Assembly: GCF_035556095.1 (NCBI RefSeq)
Contig: NZ_DATMFT010000032.1
Span: 62,001 to 126,000, forward strand
Reading direction: 5' to 3'
DNA: 64,000 nt
Source: Parapedobacter sp035556095
GTDB taxonomy: Bacteria > Bacteroidota > Bacteroidia > Sphingobacteriales > Sphingobacteriaceae
In this document: piece by piece, positions 53,196 to 61,393 of the stretch
How the letters are laid out: every line of letters starts with the position of its first letter
How positions within the stretch are numbered: the first letter of the stretch is position 1
Notes under the pieces: model-generated
What the model was told of the DNA's origin: nothing
The model's database searches: none
Seen by the model: only the letters and a program-made list of their open reading frames with translations
Translations under genes and position numbers: made by a program

Positions 53196-53841
53196 TGTCC
53201 CTTTCGTTGTCGGTATCGCCGGAAGCAGCGGGTCAGGAAAAACCTTTTTCCTCCATTGTTTCCTTAATCATTTTGCAGCACACGAGGTAGCGCTCATCTC
53301 GCAGGACGATTATTACATTCCTGCCAATACGAAAACAAAAGAAGAAAATAAGCTATATAACTTTGATTTGCCGACCGCTATTGACCGACCGGCATTCGAG
53401 CACGACATCCGCTTGTTATTTGAAGGGCATACAGTATACCGCAAAGAGTACACATTCAATAATCCGGCCTTAAAGCCAAAAATGATCGAAACCAAACCAG
53501 CCCCCATATTGATTGTTGAGGGGCTATTCATCTTTTACTACCAAGAAGTGAATGCATTGCTCAACCATCGGATATTCCTGCACGCCGACGAAGAAGTAGC
53601 CTTGCAAAGACGGTTGAAAAGGGACCTCGTAGCGCGTGGGTATGATGAGGACGATGTGCGGTACAAGTGGACAAACCACGTAATACCGGCTTACCGGAAA
53701 TACCTATTGCCCTTCCGCGAGCAGTGCGACCGCGTCATCATCAACAATACAGACGATCCTGCGCCCATCATCGCCATCACCGATGAAATATCGGCCGACC
53801 TTCGGCAACGTGTTCATGGGTTGAACCGTATAGGCTTATAA
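53182..53841 (+). CDS. udk: Uridine kinase
   Basis: A 219-residue P-loop kinase that phosphorylates uridine/cytidine in pyrimidine salvage. Walker A is IAGSSGSGKTFFLHCFLNHF. ISQDDYYIPANTK, YNFDLPTAIDRPAFEHDIRL and ILIVEGLFIFYY follow in the order expected for uridine kinase/PRK. ATG at 53182 is chosen; it lies inside the end of the LysM gene, indicating coupling. The 3' end overlaps the convergent CoA-transferase gene by 6 bp. Confidence 0.9.
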   Translation: MSQISVPFVVGIAGSSGSGKTFFLHCFLNHFAAHEVALISQDDYYIPANTKTKEENKLYNFDLPTAIDRPAFEHDIRLLFEGHTVYRKEYTFNNPALKPKMIETKPAPILIVEGLFIFYYQEVNALLNHRIFLHADEEVALQRRLKRDLVARGYDEDDVRYKWTNHVIPAYRKYLLPFREQCDRVIINNTDDPAPIIAITDEISADLRQRVHGLNRIGL

Positions 53842-54495
53842 CACCATTTCGGGGATGTCGCCCGCTGCAATGAATTTGCCGGCCGTGGCATTCCGGATCT
53901 CTTCTACACTAACTCCCGGTGCCCGTTCGCGCAGATGGAATCCACCGTTTTCCACATCTACCTCAAAAACCGCCATTTCGGTAACTATTTTACGGATACA
54001 GCGCACGCCTGTAAGCGGAAGTTTACAGGCGGGTAGTAACTTACTTTCACCCGCTTTATTGGTCTGCTGCATCGCCACAATGATATTTTTGGCCGAAGCC
54101 ACCAAATCCATGGCACCACCCATACCCTTCACGAGTTTACCGGGGATTTTCCAGCTGGCGATATCACCGTATTCAGAGACTTCCATCGCACCTAAAATCG
54201 TCAGGTCTACCTTCTGCGCCCTAATCATGCCAAAGCTCACGGCTGAATCAAAGACCGCCGACCCCGGCAACATGGTGATGGTTTGCTTACCCGCATTAAT
54301 GAGGTCGGCGTCTTCCTCACCTGCCTTGGGAAACGGGCCCATGCCCAGCAAGCCATTTTCGGATTGGAGTACCACGTCGATGGCTTCCGGGATATAGTTT
54401 GCCACTAACGTCGGAATGCCAATCCCCAGGTTCACATAGTAACCGTTCTTTATTTCTTTTGCGATCCGTTTTGCGATTCCGTTCTTGTCTAACAT
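53836..54495 (-). CDS. scoB: 3-oxoacid CoA-transferase subunit B
   Basis: A 219-residue beta subunit that moves CoA from succinyl-CoA to acetoacetate-type acids. NLGIGIPTLVANYIP is typical, and the catalytic Glu lies in VLQSENGLLGMGPFP. ADLINAGKQTITMLPGSAVF and AMEVSEYGDIASWKIPGK follow, and the end is AGDIPEMVL. It is 14 bp downstream of the A subunit gene. Confidence 0.95.
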   Translation of the reverse strand: MLDKNGIAKRIAKEIKNGYYVNLGIGIPTLVANYIPEAIDVVLQSENGLLGMGPFPKAGEEDADLINAGKQTITMLPGSAVFDSAVSFGMIRAQKVDLTILGAMEVSEYGDIASWKIPGKLVKGMGGAMDLVASAKNIIVAMQQTNKAGESKLLPACKLPLTGVRCIRKIVTEMAVFEVDVENGGFHLRERAPGVSVEEIRNATAGKFIAAGDIPEMVL

Positions 54496-54509
54496 GCCTT
54501 TTTTTTAAA

Positions 54510-55202
54510 TCAAACAACCGTCCGCTGCTCAATCCGCTTTTCATAGTCCGTACCCTGGAAAATCCGATGCACGTAAATACCGGGGGTGTGGATGTGGTCG
54601 GGGTCCAATTCCCCTACTGGTACCAGTTCTTCCACTTCGGCAATGGTAATTTTACCAGCCATAGCCATGATGGGGTTGAAATTGCGCGCGGTCATCCGAT
54701 ACACTAAGTTTCCGGCGGTATCCCCTTTCCATGCTTTCACGATCGCGAAATCGGCTTCAAACGCCATCTCCATTAAATAGTCTTTTCCACCAAAATTACG
54801 TACTTCCTTTCCCTCGGCGACCTCGGTACCTACGCCTGCGGGCGTATATATGGCAGGCATTCCGTAGCCCGCTGCCATGCACCGGGTAGCCAGCGTACCT
54901 TGTGGCACCAACTCCACTTCCAATTCGCCCGTAAGCAGTTGGCGTTCAAATTCCGCATTTTCACCCACGTAAGAGGCGATCATCTTTTTCACTTGCCGTT
55001 TCCGGAGCAACAAACCTATCCCGAAGTCATCCACCCCGGCATTGTTGGAAATGCAGGTCAACCCCGAGATCCCTTGCTTCGCAATTTCGTGGATGCAGTT
55101 TTCAGGGATGCCACATAAACCGAAACCACCCAACATCAACGTCATTCCCTCAGTTATTCCGGCAATCGCCGCCTCCACATTGGTTACTACCTTATTGATC
55201 AT
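54510..55202 (-). CDS. scoA: 3-oxoacid CoA-transferase subunit A
   Basis: A 230-residue alpha subunit. Motifs are GGFGLCGIPENCIHEI, NNAGVDDFGIGLLL, MIASYVGENAEFERQLLTGE, LVPQGTLATRCMAAGYGMPA and ITIAEVEELVPVGELDPDHI. Together with scoB it forms the enzyme used for acetoacetate or short oxo-acid breakdown. First gene of a two-gene minus-strand operon. Confidence 0.95.
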   Translation of the reverse strand: MINKVVTNVEAAIAGITEGMTLMLGGFGLCGIPENCIHEIAKQGISGLTCISNNAGVDDFGIGLLLRKRQVKKMIASYVGENAEFERQLLTGELEVELVPQGTLATRCMAAGYGMPAIYTPAGVGTEVAEGKEVRNFGGKDYLMEMAFEADFAIVKAWKGDTAGNLVYRMTARNFNPIMAMAGKITIAEVEELVPVGELDPDHIHTPGIYVHRIFQGTDYEKRIEQRTVV

Positions 55203-55312
55203 ACCCGCCGTCTAATTGGTTAACACCCGTAAATCGGGATGTCGACAAGTTACGAAAGTTGCCCTAACCCTGCAAATCGAAATAGCAGAACGTAAAAATC
55301 CAGCCGCCTTAA

Positions 55313-55343
55313 TTGGAATTTTTCTAAATAAAACATACCTTTG
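55313..55343 (+). promoter_or_regulatory. Promoter of the small Cys-rich gene
   Basis: TTG (55313-55315), a 20-bp spacer and TACCTTTG (55336-55343) fit the consensus. The box ends 7 bp before the ATG, so the leader would be about 3 nt. Confidence 0.6.
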
Positions 55344-55350
55344 TCCCGCC

Positions 55351-55524
55351 ATGTTAGAGGAGCATTCACTTTTGTCGGGTCAGGAAGCGGCCTGCGCCTG
55401 CGCTACCGACCCACGGTATTTCAAAGGATTGAACCCTTACCATGAGGGATGTGGATGTGATTTCAAGAAGTGCTGCAAGAAATACAAACGTGGTAAACGT
55501 TGCAAGAAATGCCCTAAACGATAA
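55351..55524 (+). CDS. Small cysteine-rich basic protein
   Basis: A 57-residue protein, MLEEHSLLSGQEAACACATD, followed by GLNPYHEGCGCDFKKCCKKY and a tail KRGKRCKKCPKR. It has eight cysteines and a very basic C-terminus. The pairs CAC, CGC, CC and CKKC could bind metal or form disulfides; no signal peptide is present, so a cytoplasmic metal-binding or nucleic-acid-binding role is possible (inference). An upstream in-frame start at 55216 is rejected because it lies before the promoter. It ends just before the convergent MFS gene. Confidence 0.65.
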   Translation: MLEEHSLLSGQEAACACATDPRYFKGLNPYHEGCGCDFKKCCKKYKRGKRCKKCPKR

Positions 55525-56751
55525 TCACTCAACGAAATCCAAATCCCGGTCAAAACTCTCCTTTAACCGACTGATAGCAAATATCGCAATACCGGTAAGC
55601 AGAAAAATCATGATGTAAGCGGCGGTAACGATGTCGGTGCGCCGCACGAAAAACTCAAAAAGAAAGGTCGATGGAATCAGTGCTCCCCGCACAAAATTCG
55701 GAGCGGTGGTCGTCACGGTGGCGCGGAGGTTGGTACCGAACTGTTCCGAAGCAATGGTCACGAACGTCGCCCAGTAGCCAATGGCTATCCCCATGAAAAA
55801 GGCGATCCAATGGAATCGCTCTTCGGTAATTCCCTCGCTGCTTAAGTACCATATCGACGACGCAATGATCATAAGCTGGAACGTAAACACCGCCAGCCGT
55901 CGCGACTTAGTAAGCTGGGCAAACAAACCGGCAGCCATATCGCCCAATGACAGCCCCAAGTAGGTAAACAAGATTCCCTTCCCGGCACTCAGTGTAACCG
56001 GTGCACCCAATGCTTTTCCGAATTCAGGGGCCTGTGTAATCAGGATACCTACCACAAACCAAATCGGCAAACCGATGAGTAGGCAATAAACGTAACGTTT
56101 GAAGCGCGCGGAATCTGTAAACAACATGCTCAGTTTCCCCTTCTCAATCGGTTTTGCCGATAGCTTCTTAAACATACCCGATTCAAACGTCCCCACACGT
56201 AAAATAAGGAGTAACAAGCCCATTCCACCGCCAACAAAATACGCATTTCGCCAATCAAAAAATTCCGAAACATAATAGGCGGCAATAGCCCCCAACACCC
56301 CTACAGACGCCACAATCATCGTTCCATATCCGCGTTTGTTCTTATTCATCGCTTCACTTACCAGCGTAATGCCTGCTCCCAGCTCACCGGCCAGGCCAAC
56401 CCCGGCAATGAAGCGGATAATCGCATAAGAATGGATATCCTGTACCAACCCATTGGCAATGTTAGCCACCGAATACATCAAAATCGAGCCGAACAGCACC
56501 TTGATGCGGCCAATCTTATCGCCCAATACGCCCCATAACAGTCCGCCGAGCAGCAATCCACCCATCTGCATATTCAGCACATACTCGCCATCCGTACGCA
56601 TAGATGCTTCCGGAACACCGATATCATGGAAGCTCTGTACCCGAACGATGGAAAAAATGACAAGGTCATAAATATCAACAAAATAGCCTAACGCTGCTAC
56701 AATAACCAACAGCCATGCATTTCTGGTGTTGGTCAGGTTTTCTTTGGTCAT
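55525..56751 (-). CDS. MFS transporter
   Basis: A 408-residue permease with about 12 membrane helices. NAWLLVIVAALGYFVDIYDL starts helix 1, GVLGDKIGRIKVLFGSIL is the loop 2-3 signature, and RFIAGVGLAGELGAGITLV is typical of the metabolite:H+ symporter (sugar/organic acid) group. The substrate is not clear; the neighbouring scoAB genes suggest an organic acid, but this is only context. Confidence 0.85.
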   Translation of the reverse strand: MTKENLTNTRNAWLLVIVAALGYFVDIYDLVIFSIVRVQSFHDIGVPEASMRTDGEYVLNMQMGGLLLGGLLWGVLGDKIGRIKVLFGSILMYSVANIANGLVQDIHSYAIIRFIAGVGLAGELGAGITLVSEAMNKNKRGYGTMIVASVGVLGAIAAYYVSEFFDWRNAYFVGGGMGLLLLILRVGTFESGMFKKLSAKPIEKGKLSMLFTDSARFKRYVYCLLIGLPIWFVVGILITQAPEFGKALGAPVTLSAGKGILFTYLGLSLGDMAAGLFAQLTKSRRLAVFTFQLMIIASSIWYLSSEGITEERFHWIAFFMGIAIGYWATFVTIASEQFGTNLRATVTTTAPNFVRGALIPSTFLFEFFVRRTDIVTAAYIMIFLLTGIAIFAISRLKESFDRDLDFVE

Positions 56752-56823
56752 TACCTAACGATTTATGGTGCTAAAATAACAAATTTTCCTTCTTCCAAAA
56801 TTTGTGGTTACCTTAGTGGATAT

Positions 56824-57315
56824 ATGCTACTTTCGGAAAATGCATTGAAATGGGTCATGCGGCTATACCCACCGTTCTTTTTCCAGCGGATATGGGTACG
56901 ACGGTTTGAGAAAGGGTTTACCGGCGTGGAAGTCAAGATCAATCGTAGTTTGCTGAACCGCAATTATAACGGTTCCATATTCGGTGGTACCATCTTTGCC
57001 GCTGCCGACCCCTTTTTTGCGCTACTATTTGACCAACGGTTGCAACGAAAAGGATTCAAGACGGTGGTGTGGCTCAAGAGTGCAACCATCCAGTACGTCA
57101 AACCTGGCCGTACTGCACTGTTTTTCCGGATTTCGCTCGATGAAAGCGATATTCGCGAGGTTGAAGCGGCACTGGCCCAGCATGGCAAAATCGTAAAATC
57201 GTACCCCATCACCATCGTGGATTGCAACGGCGACACCTGCGCCATCATGCACAACGAAGTGTACATCCGCGATGCCCGGTACCAGGGGGCGAAACAGCAA
57301 ACAAGTACGTTATAA
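56824..57315 (+). CDS. DUF4442 protein (hotdog-fold thioesterase-like)
   Basis: A 163-residue protein whose pattern fits DUF4442: MRLYPPFFFQRIWVRRFEKG, NRNYNGSIFGGTIFAAADPF and WLKSATIQYVKPGRTALFFR. The fold is that of hotdog thioesterases such as PaaI, acting on acyl-CoA-type substrates. Substrate unknown. A 44-bp overlap would exist with the next gene if that began at its first ATG. Confidence 0.85.
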   Translation: MLLSENALKWVMRLYPPFFFQRIWVRRFEKGFTGVEVKINRSLLNRNYNGSIFGGTIFAAADPFFALLFDQRLQRKGFKTVVWLKSATIQYVKPGRTALFFRISLDESDIREVEAALAQHGKIVKSYPITIVDCNGDTCAIMHNEVYIRDARYQGAKQQTSTL

Positions 57316-57328
57316 GCGGATAGTAGGC

Positions 57329-57961
57329 GTGACCATCAAAGCATTGATATTCGAAGGCGAAGGCGAACGGCTTGATTTCAAAAACAGGATCAGCAACTGC
57401 GGTAAGATTGCGAAGACGCTGGTGGCCTTTGCCAACACCAAAGGAGGCAAGTTACTGGTGGGCGTGGCCGATGATGGCACCATTAAAGGGGTAAAGAGCG
57501 AAGAAGAGGAAAAATACATGCTCCACCGGGCCGGACAGCAATATTGCCGCCCGGCCATCGAGCTGCACTTCACCGAACTGTATGTCGACGACAAGCTGGT
57601 ATTGGTTGCTGAAGTTGCGGAGAGTGATCTAAAACCGCACTATGCATTGGACGATAGCGGGAAATGGTGGGTGTATGTGCGGGTCGACGACAAGAGTCTA
57701 CTGGCTGGGAAGGTAGTTGTGGATGTATTGCGCCAAAGTAACCGTCTTGAGGGTGTGCGGTTCAGTTATACCGAAAAAGAAAAAGCGTTGATGGAATACA
57801 TGCAAACGCACCCCCGCGCGCACCTACCCGAATTATGCGATCACCTCCAACTGTCGCGCCGGAGAACACGGCGTATCCTCGTGAACCTGATTGTTGCCGG
57901 TGTCATCGAAGTACACAACGGTGACCACGAGGAATTCTATACGGAACGTACTGATTTTTGA
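57329..57961 (+). CDS. AlbA_2 (Schlafen-like) domain protein with C-terminal helix-turn-helix
   Basis: About 210 residues. The N-terminal AlbA_2/divergent-AAA_4 domain is seen in IFEGEGERLDFKNRI, KIAKTLVAFANTKGGKLLVG and VADDGTIKGVKSEEEEKYML. The C-terminal part (ALMEYMQTHPRAHLPELCDH, LSRRRTRRILVNLIVAGVIE) is a winged helix-turn-helix. This combination is usual for putative transcription regulators related to Schlafen. GTG at 57329 is chosen because the domain begins directly after it; ATG at 57272 would overlap the previous gene. It precedes the HipA/DUF3037 pair by 66 bp and may regulate it, but this is speculation. Confidence 0.75.
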   Translation: MTIKALIFEGEGERLDFKNRISNCGKIAKTLVAFANTKGGKLLVGVADDGTIKGVKSEEEEKYMLHRAGQQYCRPAIELHFTELYVDDKLVLVAEVAESDLKPHYALDDSGKWWVYVRVDDKSLLAGKVVVDVLRQSNRLEGVRFSYTEKEKALMEYMQTHPRAHLPELCDHLQLSRRRTRRILVNLIVAGVIEVHNGDHEEFYTERTDF

Positions 57962-58015
57962 TATCTCTGCAATGAAAAAATGCGCAATGACAGCAGAGCC
58001 AACGATATATTTAGC

Positions 58016-58023
58016 TAAGTTTG
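58016..58023 (+). promoter_or_regulatory. -7 box of the HipA-kinase gene
   Basis: TAAGTTTG, inside the longer repeated motif TTAGCTAAGTTTG (58011-58023). The GTG start codon lies 4 bp after it, which predicts a leaderless mRNA. No good TTG is seen at the usual distance. Confidence 0.5.
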
Positions 58024-58027
58024 AGAC

Positions 58028-58816
58028 GTGAATAATTCAACAATACGAACGGTACAGGTAACCCGTTACGTGACGCCACTGCGGGAAGGCGGATCGCTGC
58101 CGGCCATCGTGGAGGCAGATGACGGTTTCCTTTATGCGCTTAAATTCCGCGGCGCGGGACAGGGCAGCAAGGCGCTCATCGCCGAACTACTGGGTGGTGA
58201 AATTGCGCGCGTCTTGGGATTCCGCGTTCCGGAAATTGTATTTGCTCAACTCGACGAGGCCTTCGGACGGACTGAGCCAGACGAGGAAATCCAGGATCTA
58301 CTGCGGGCCAGCACCGGACTTAACCTAGCATTGCATTACCTCTCAGGCGCAATTACGTTTGATCCTGCAGTAACCCGGCCGGACGCGGCATTAGCATCGC
58401 AGATTGTTTGGCTGGACTGCCTGCTTACCAATGTGGACCGAACCGCGAAAAATACGAATATGCTGATGTGGCACAACGAGCTATGGCTCATTGACCATGG
58501 CGCCTCCCTCTATTTCCACCATACTTGGGACGATTGGAAAGTACAGGCGGTTAAGCCGTTCGTCCGCGTAAAAGACCATGTGCTACTCGCGTGGGCAGAT
58601 GAGCTTGATATGGCAGATAAGATACTGAAAAGCAAACTAACAGAGCCGGTAATTGAGTACATTGTACAGCAGATTCCAAACGAGTGGTTGGCGGATACAG
58701 GCGAGCAATCGCCTACGGAGGCGCGGGAAGTCTACCGACAGTTTTTAACGATGCGCGTGGCTGCATCGGAAGTTTTTGTTAACGAAGCGAAAGATGCCCG
58801 GAAAAGAATTGTTTGA
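58028..58816 (+). CDS. HipA-family Ser/Thr kinase-like protein
   Basis: A 262-residue single-domain relative of the HipA toxin kinase. ATP-binding region: LPAIVEADDGFLYALKFRGA with the conserved Lys in ALKF. Catalytic loop: CLLTNVDRTAKNTNMLMWHN. Metal-binding Asp: LWLIDHGASLYFHH. It is shorter than E. coli HipA (about 440) and lacks its N-terminal subdomain. No HipB-type HTH protein is next to it; instead it overlaps the DUF3037 gene by 23 bp, a pairing I recall from other bacteria. The start is a GTG. Targets are unknown. Confidence 0.85.
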   Translation: MNNSTIRTVQVTRYVTPLREGGSLPAIVEADDGFLYALKFRGAGQGSKALIAELLGGEIARVLGFRVPEIVFAQLDEAFGRTEPDEEIQDLLRASTGLNLALHYLSGAITFDPAVTRPDAALASQIVWLDCLLTNVDRTAKNTNMLMWHNELWLIDHGASLYFHHTWDDWKVQAVKPFVRVKDHVLLAWADELDMADKILKSKLTEPVIEYIVQQIPNEWLADTGEQSPTEAREVYRQFLTMRVAASEVFVNEAKDARKRIV

Positions 58817-59177
58817 GTACGCTGTTATCCGACTGGTGCCGCGGGTCGAGCGCGAAGAGTTCATGAATATCGGAGTGGTGCTGTACTGCCGCGGGCAGCG
58901 TTCACTTGTGATGCGGTACGCATTGGATGGTCCGCGACTCCAAGCATTTCGCCTTCCGATACCCATGGAAGAGTTAGAAGCCTACCTACGCGCGTTTGAA
59001 CAGGTGTGCAGCGGTAATCGAACGGCTGGCCCCATTGCCGCACTGCCGATGGCTGAACGCTTCCGGTGGCTTACCGCCAAGCGGAGCACAGTCATCCAAA
59101 CATCGGCTGTACACCCCGGACTGTGTGTGTCGGCCGAAGCGACCCTAGGGCGTCTCTTCCAAGAGTTGGTGATGTGA
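58794..59177 (+). CDS. DUF3037 protein, partner of the HipA-like kinase
   Basis: A 127-residue protein from ATG at 58794. LFEYAVIRLVPRVEREEFMN, IGVVLYCRGQRSLVMRYALD and HPGLCVSAEATLGRLFQELV match DUF3037. Its start lies inside the end of the kinase gene, indicating translational coupling and a shared function. It could be the cognate partner or a substrate of the kinase (inference). An upstream in-frame TTG at 58776 is less likely. Confidence 0.85.
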   Translation: MPGKELFEYAVIRLVPRVEREEFMNIGVVLYCRGQRSLVMRYALDGPRLQAFRLPIPMEELEAYLRAFEQVCSGNRTAGPIAALPMAERFRWLTAKRSTVIQTSAVHPGLCVSAEATLGRLFQELVM

Positions 59178-59178
59178 T

Positions 59179-59625
59179 TTATTTTTTCAAGGCATCCTTG
59201 TCCCGGCAAGCAGCAAGCCCTGCCTGAACCTCTTCCAACGTAAACATATCCATCGAGTTACCAAACGAATGACCGATGTAGGTAAGCACGTACGCGATTT
59301 CGATGGGTGAAAGCGTCGGATTGGCGGGCATTTCCGTGTCAAAGACGATACCGTTCACCTCAAGTGGGCCCGACACCCCGTATTTCACCATGCACGCAAG
59401 TTGCTCCCGATGGGTGATCAGGAAGGTGCTATCGGTAAGCGGTGGGTACAGACTACCGAGCCCCTCGCCACGTGCCCCGTGGCAATTTTGGCAATGGGTG
59501 GTGTACACCTTCTGTCCGTTTACGGTATATTGTGCTGTTCGGATGGCCTGTTCGCTCTGGCACGAATGGAATACTAGGTATACTGACAGTAATGCCACGC
59601 AAAAGTACAAATAGCGATTGCGCAT
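59179..59625 (-). CDS. Class I cytochrome c
   Basis: A 148-residue exported protein. A hydrophobic N-terminus ends in VYLVFHSCQSEQ, so it may be a lipoprotein. The heme motif CQNCH lies in YTTHCQNCHGARGEGLGSLY, and the axial Met is likely in FDTEMPANPTLS. The single domain resembles c-type cytochromes carrying electrons to terminal oxidases. Its ATG overlaps the stop of the SCO gene (TGATG). Confidence 0.9.
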   Translation of the reverse strand: MRNRYLYFCVALLSVYLVFHSCQSEQAIRTAQYTVNGQKVYTTHCQNCHGARGEGLGSLYPPLTDSTFLITHREQLACMVKYGVSGPLEVNGIVFDTEMPANPTLSPIEIAYVLTYIGHSFGNSMDMFTLEEVQAGLAACRDKDALKK

Positions 59626-60269
59626 CAGTCTTGGATCTCTTTCAGCAGCGTTGCCAAATCATCAAGGAGCAGCTGCACCTGTGCATCGTTGGTGCCATCG
59701 TAAGCCCCGCGGATATGCCTATTCTGGTCTACCAGCAGTAAATGGCCGGAGTGGTCATAACCACCGGGCACATCGGCATCTTCCTTCGTGTACACCATAT
59801 AACTATCGGAGAGACCATAAATAGCGGCCTTACTACCGGTTACAAACTGCCACTGGTCGTTGGTAACCCCCAATTTCTCCGCATACGTTTTGAGTACACT
59901 TGGCGAGTCATAGCGGAAATCGATACTGTGTGAAAGGAACCGGACCCTTTCGTCGCCTTTGTATTTCTCGTACACTTTCAGCAGGTTACGCTGCATAGTG
60001 GGACAAATACTGGGACAATGGGTAAAGAAAAAATTAGCAATATAAACGCCATTATCGAACGCATGGTTATCGATGAAGACGCTATCCTGGTTGAGCAACC
60101 GGAAATCGGCGATGCTGTGGTACACGGTATCTGTAACAGTTTGACCATCTACAACCTTGGTCACCGGTTCGCGGGACCCCAAGATGGGCAACGTCGTATT
60201 CGTGGCCTGTTGGCAGGCTAACACACTGCTAAGCACATAGGCGCCCACCAGTAACGAGGGAATACGCAT
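59625..60269 (-). CDS. SCO1/SenC-family copper chaperone
   Basis: A 214-residue membrane-anchored thioredoxin-fold protein (lipoprotein cysteine in VLSSVLACQQATN). Copper ligands are in FFTHCPSICPTMQRNLLKVY and the later DHSGHLLLVDQNRHI. SCO proteins help assemble the CuA centre of cytochrome oxidase or act in redox control. It lies 5 bp downstream of the lipoprotein gene and overlaps the cytochrome c gene by a base, so all three form one operon. No oxidase genes are visible. Confidence 0.93.
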   Translation of the reverse strand: MRIPSLLVGAYVLSSVLACQQATNTTLPILGSREPVTKVVDGQTVTDTVYHSIADFRLLNQDSVFIDNHAFDNGVYIANFFFTHCPSICPTMQRNLLKVYEKYKGDERVRFLSHSIDFRYDSPSVLKTYAEKLGVTNDQWQFVTGSKAAIYGLSDSYMVYTKEDADVPGGYDHSGHLLLVDQNRHIRGAYDGTNDAQVQLLLDDLATLLKEIQD

Positions 60270-60274
60270 GGCGG

Positions 60275-60721
60275 TCAGAATTGCGCTAACTTTTCAGCAC
60301 TTTCCTTGGCCGCATCGTCAAAGAGCACCTTCATGTCTTTCACCTTTTCCACTTCCTGCTCGTAGTACGTTTTAATTTCAGCAGCCGATTTATCTTGTGG
60401 GTCGACCTCAAAATTCGTCATCCAATCCATCATCGCATTGGTTGCCTCATCGAGGCGGTCTTTCAGGCCAGACAAATCCGTGCGTACCTGCGCGGTGTCA
60501 ATATCCGGGTTTGTCGCTTTCAATTCCGGCAAACTAGACAACAGGGAGTCGATTTTCACCGTGTTCCGATCGAACGCACTGATTTGGGGCATAATTTCGT
60601 CATGAATAGCGATCGCCTCGTCGCGCAATCTGTCGATTTCAGCGGTATCACTGCCACCACCGTTACAGGCAGCGAGCAGCAAAAAGGCCGCAGCAGCTGG
60701 AAATATGATCTTCTTCATCAT
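60275..60721 (-). CDS. Small helical lipoprotein of unknown function
   Basis: About 148 residues. The lipoprotein signal is MMKKIIFPAAAAFLLLAACN. The mature part is helical and charged (AEIDRLRDEAIAIHDEIMPQ, LSGLKDRLDEATNAMMDWMT), suggesting a coiled coil. No family is known to me. ATG at 60721 is used; the in-frame ATG at 60772 lies upstream of the promoter. First gene of the SCO/cytochrome c operon. Confidence 0.8.
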   Translation of the reverse strand: MMKKIIFPAAAAFLLLAACNGGGSDTAEIDRLRDEAIAIHDEIMPQISAFDRNTVKIDSLLSSLPELKATNPDIDTAQVRTDLSGLKDRLDEATNAMMDWMTNFEVDPQDKSAAEIKTYYEQEVEKVKDMKVLFDDAAKESAEKLAQF

Positions 60722-60741
60722 CTCATCTTGTTGTTGGATGA

Positions 60742-60772
60742 CAAACTTAGCTAAAATTCGTTTGATAAACAA
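60742..60772 (-). promoter_or_regulatory. Promoter of the lipoprotein-SCO-cytochrome c operon
   Basis: On the minus strand TTG (plus 60770-60772), a 20-bp spacer and TAAGTTTG (plus 60742-60749). The box is part of the recurring TTAGCTAAGTTTG. Confidence 0.65.
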
Positions 60773-60818
60773 TCAGTACGTCAGCACATCGACACATCAG
60801 CAGTTCACCAAATTCTTT

Positions 60819-60826
60819 TATCTTTG
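60819..60826 (+). promoter_or_regulatory. -7 box of the DUF1599 gene
   Basis: TATCTTTG, 8 bp before the ATG. The leader would be about 4 nt. A TTG at 19-20 bp upstream is not seen. Confidence 0.45.
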
Positions 60827-60834
60827 CCAATATC

Positions 60835-61383
60835 ATGGATACATCAGCACAATACGATCGTATTATCGAGCATTGCCAGCAATTATTCGCAAAAAAGACG
60901 GCCGATTACGGCACGGCATGGCGCATCATGCGTCCCGCATCTATTACCGACCAGCTATACATCAAGGCGCAACGCATCCGCACCCTCGAAGAAAAAAAAG
61001 TATCCAAAGTTGGCGAAGGGGTCACCGACGAATACATCGGAATTGTAAATTATTGCGTAATTGGCATCCTGCAACTGCAACTGGGCACCAGCGTAAATGA
61101 ACAACTGCCGGCCGAAGCCGTGCAACAGCAATACGAACAAGCCGTTCGCGAAACCAAGGAACTGATGTTTGCCAAAAACCACGATTACGGGGAAGCATGG
61201 CGCGATATGCGGCTTACGTCGCTCACCGACCTCATCCTCACAAAAATCTACCGTGTAAAGCAGATCGAAGACAACGACGGCCAAACCGTTGCTTCCGAAG
61301 GTGTAAAAGCAAACTACCAGGATATGCTGAACTATGCCGTTTTTGCGCTGATCAAACTCGGCGTAGCCGATAGCAAACCTTAA
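60835..61383 (+). CDS. DUF1599 protein with internal duplication
   Basis: A 182-residue protein made of two related halves. The first has KKTADYGTAWRIMRPASITD and YIGIVNYCVIGILQLQLG; the second has KNHDYGEAWRDMRLTSLTD and YQDMLNYAVFALIKLGVAD. This is the DUF1599 (nucleotide-modification-associated) family typical of Bacteroidota. Enzyme activity is unknown. It is followed after 10 bp by the DoxX-like gene. Confidence 0.88.
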   Translation: MDTSAQYDRIIEHCQQLFAKKTADYGTAWRIMRPASITDQLYIKAQRIRTLEEKKVSKVGEGVTDEYIGIVNYCVIGILQLQLGTSVNEQLPAEAVQQQYEQAVRETKELMFAKNHDYGEAWRDMRLTSLTDLILTKIYRVKQIEDNDGQTVASEGVKANYQDMLNYAVFALIKLGVADSKP

Positions 61384-61393
61384 GCATAAGACC

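Noticed and set aside
57272..57328. Upstream ATG of the AlbA_2 gene
   Set aside because: It would overlap the DUF4442 gene by 44 bp and add residues that do not belong to the domain; GTG at 57329 fits better.
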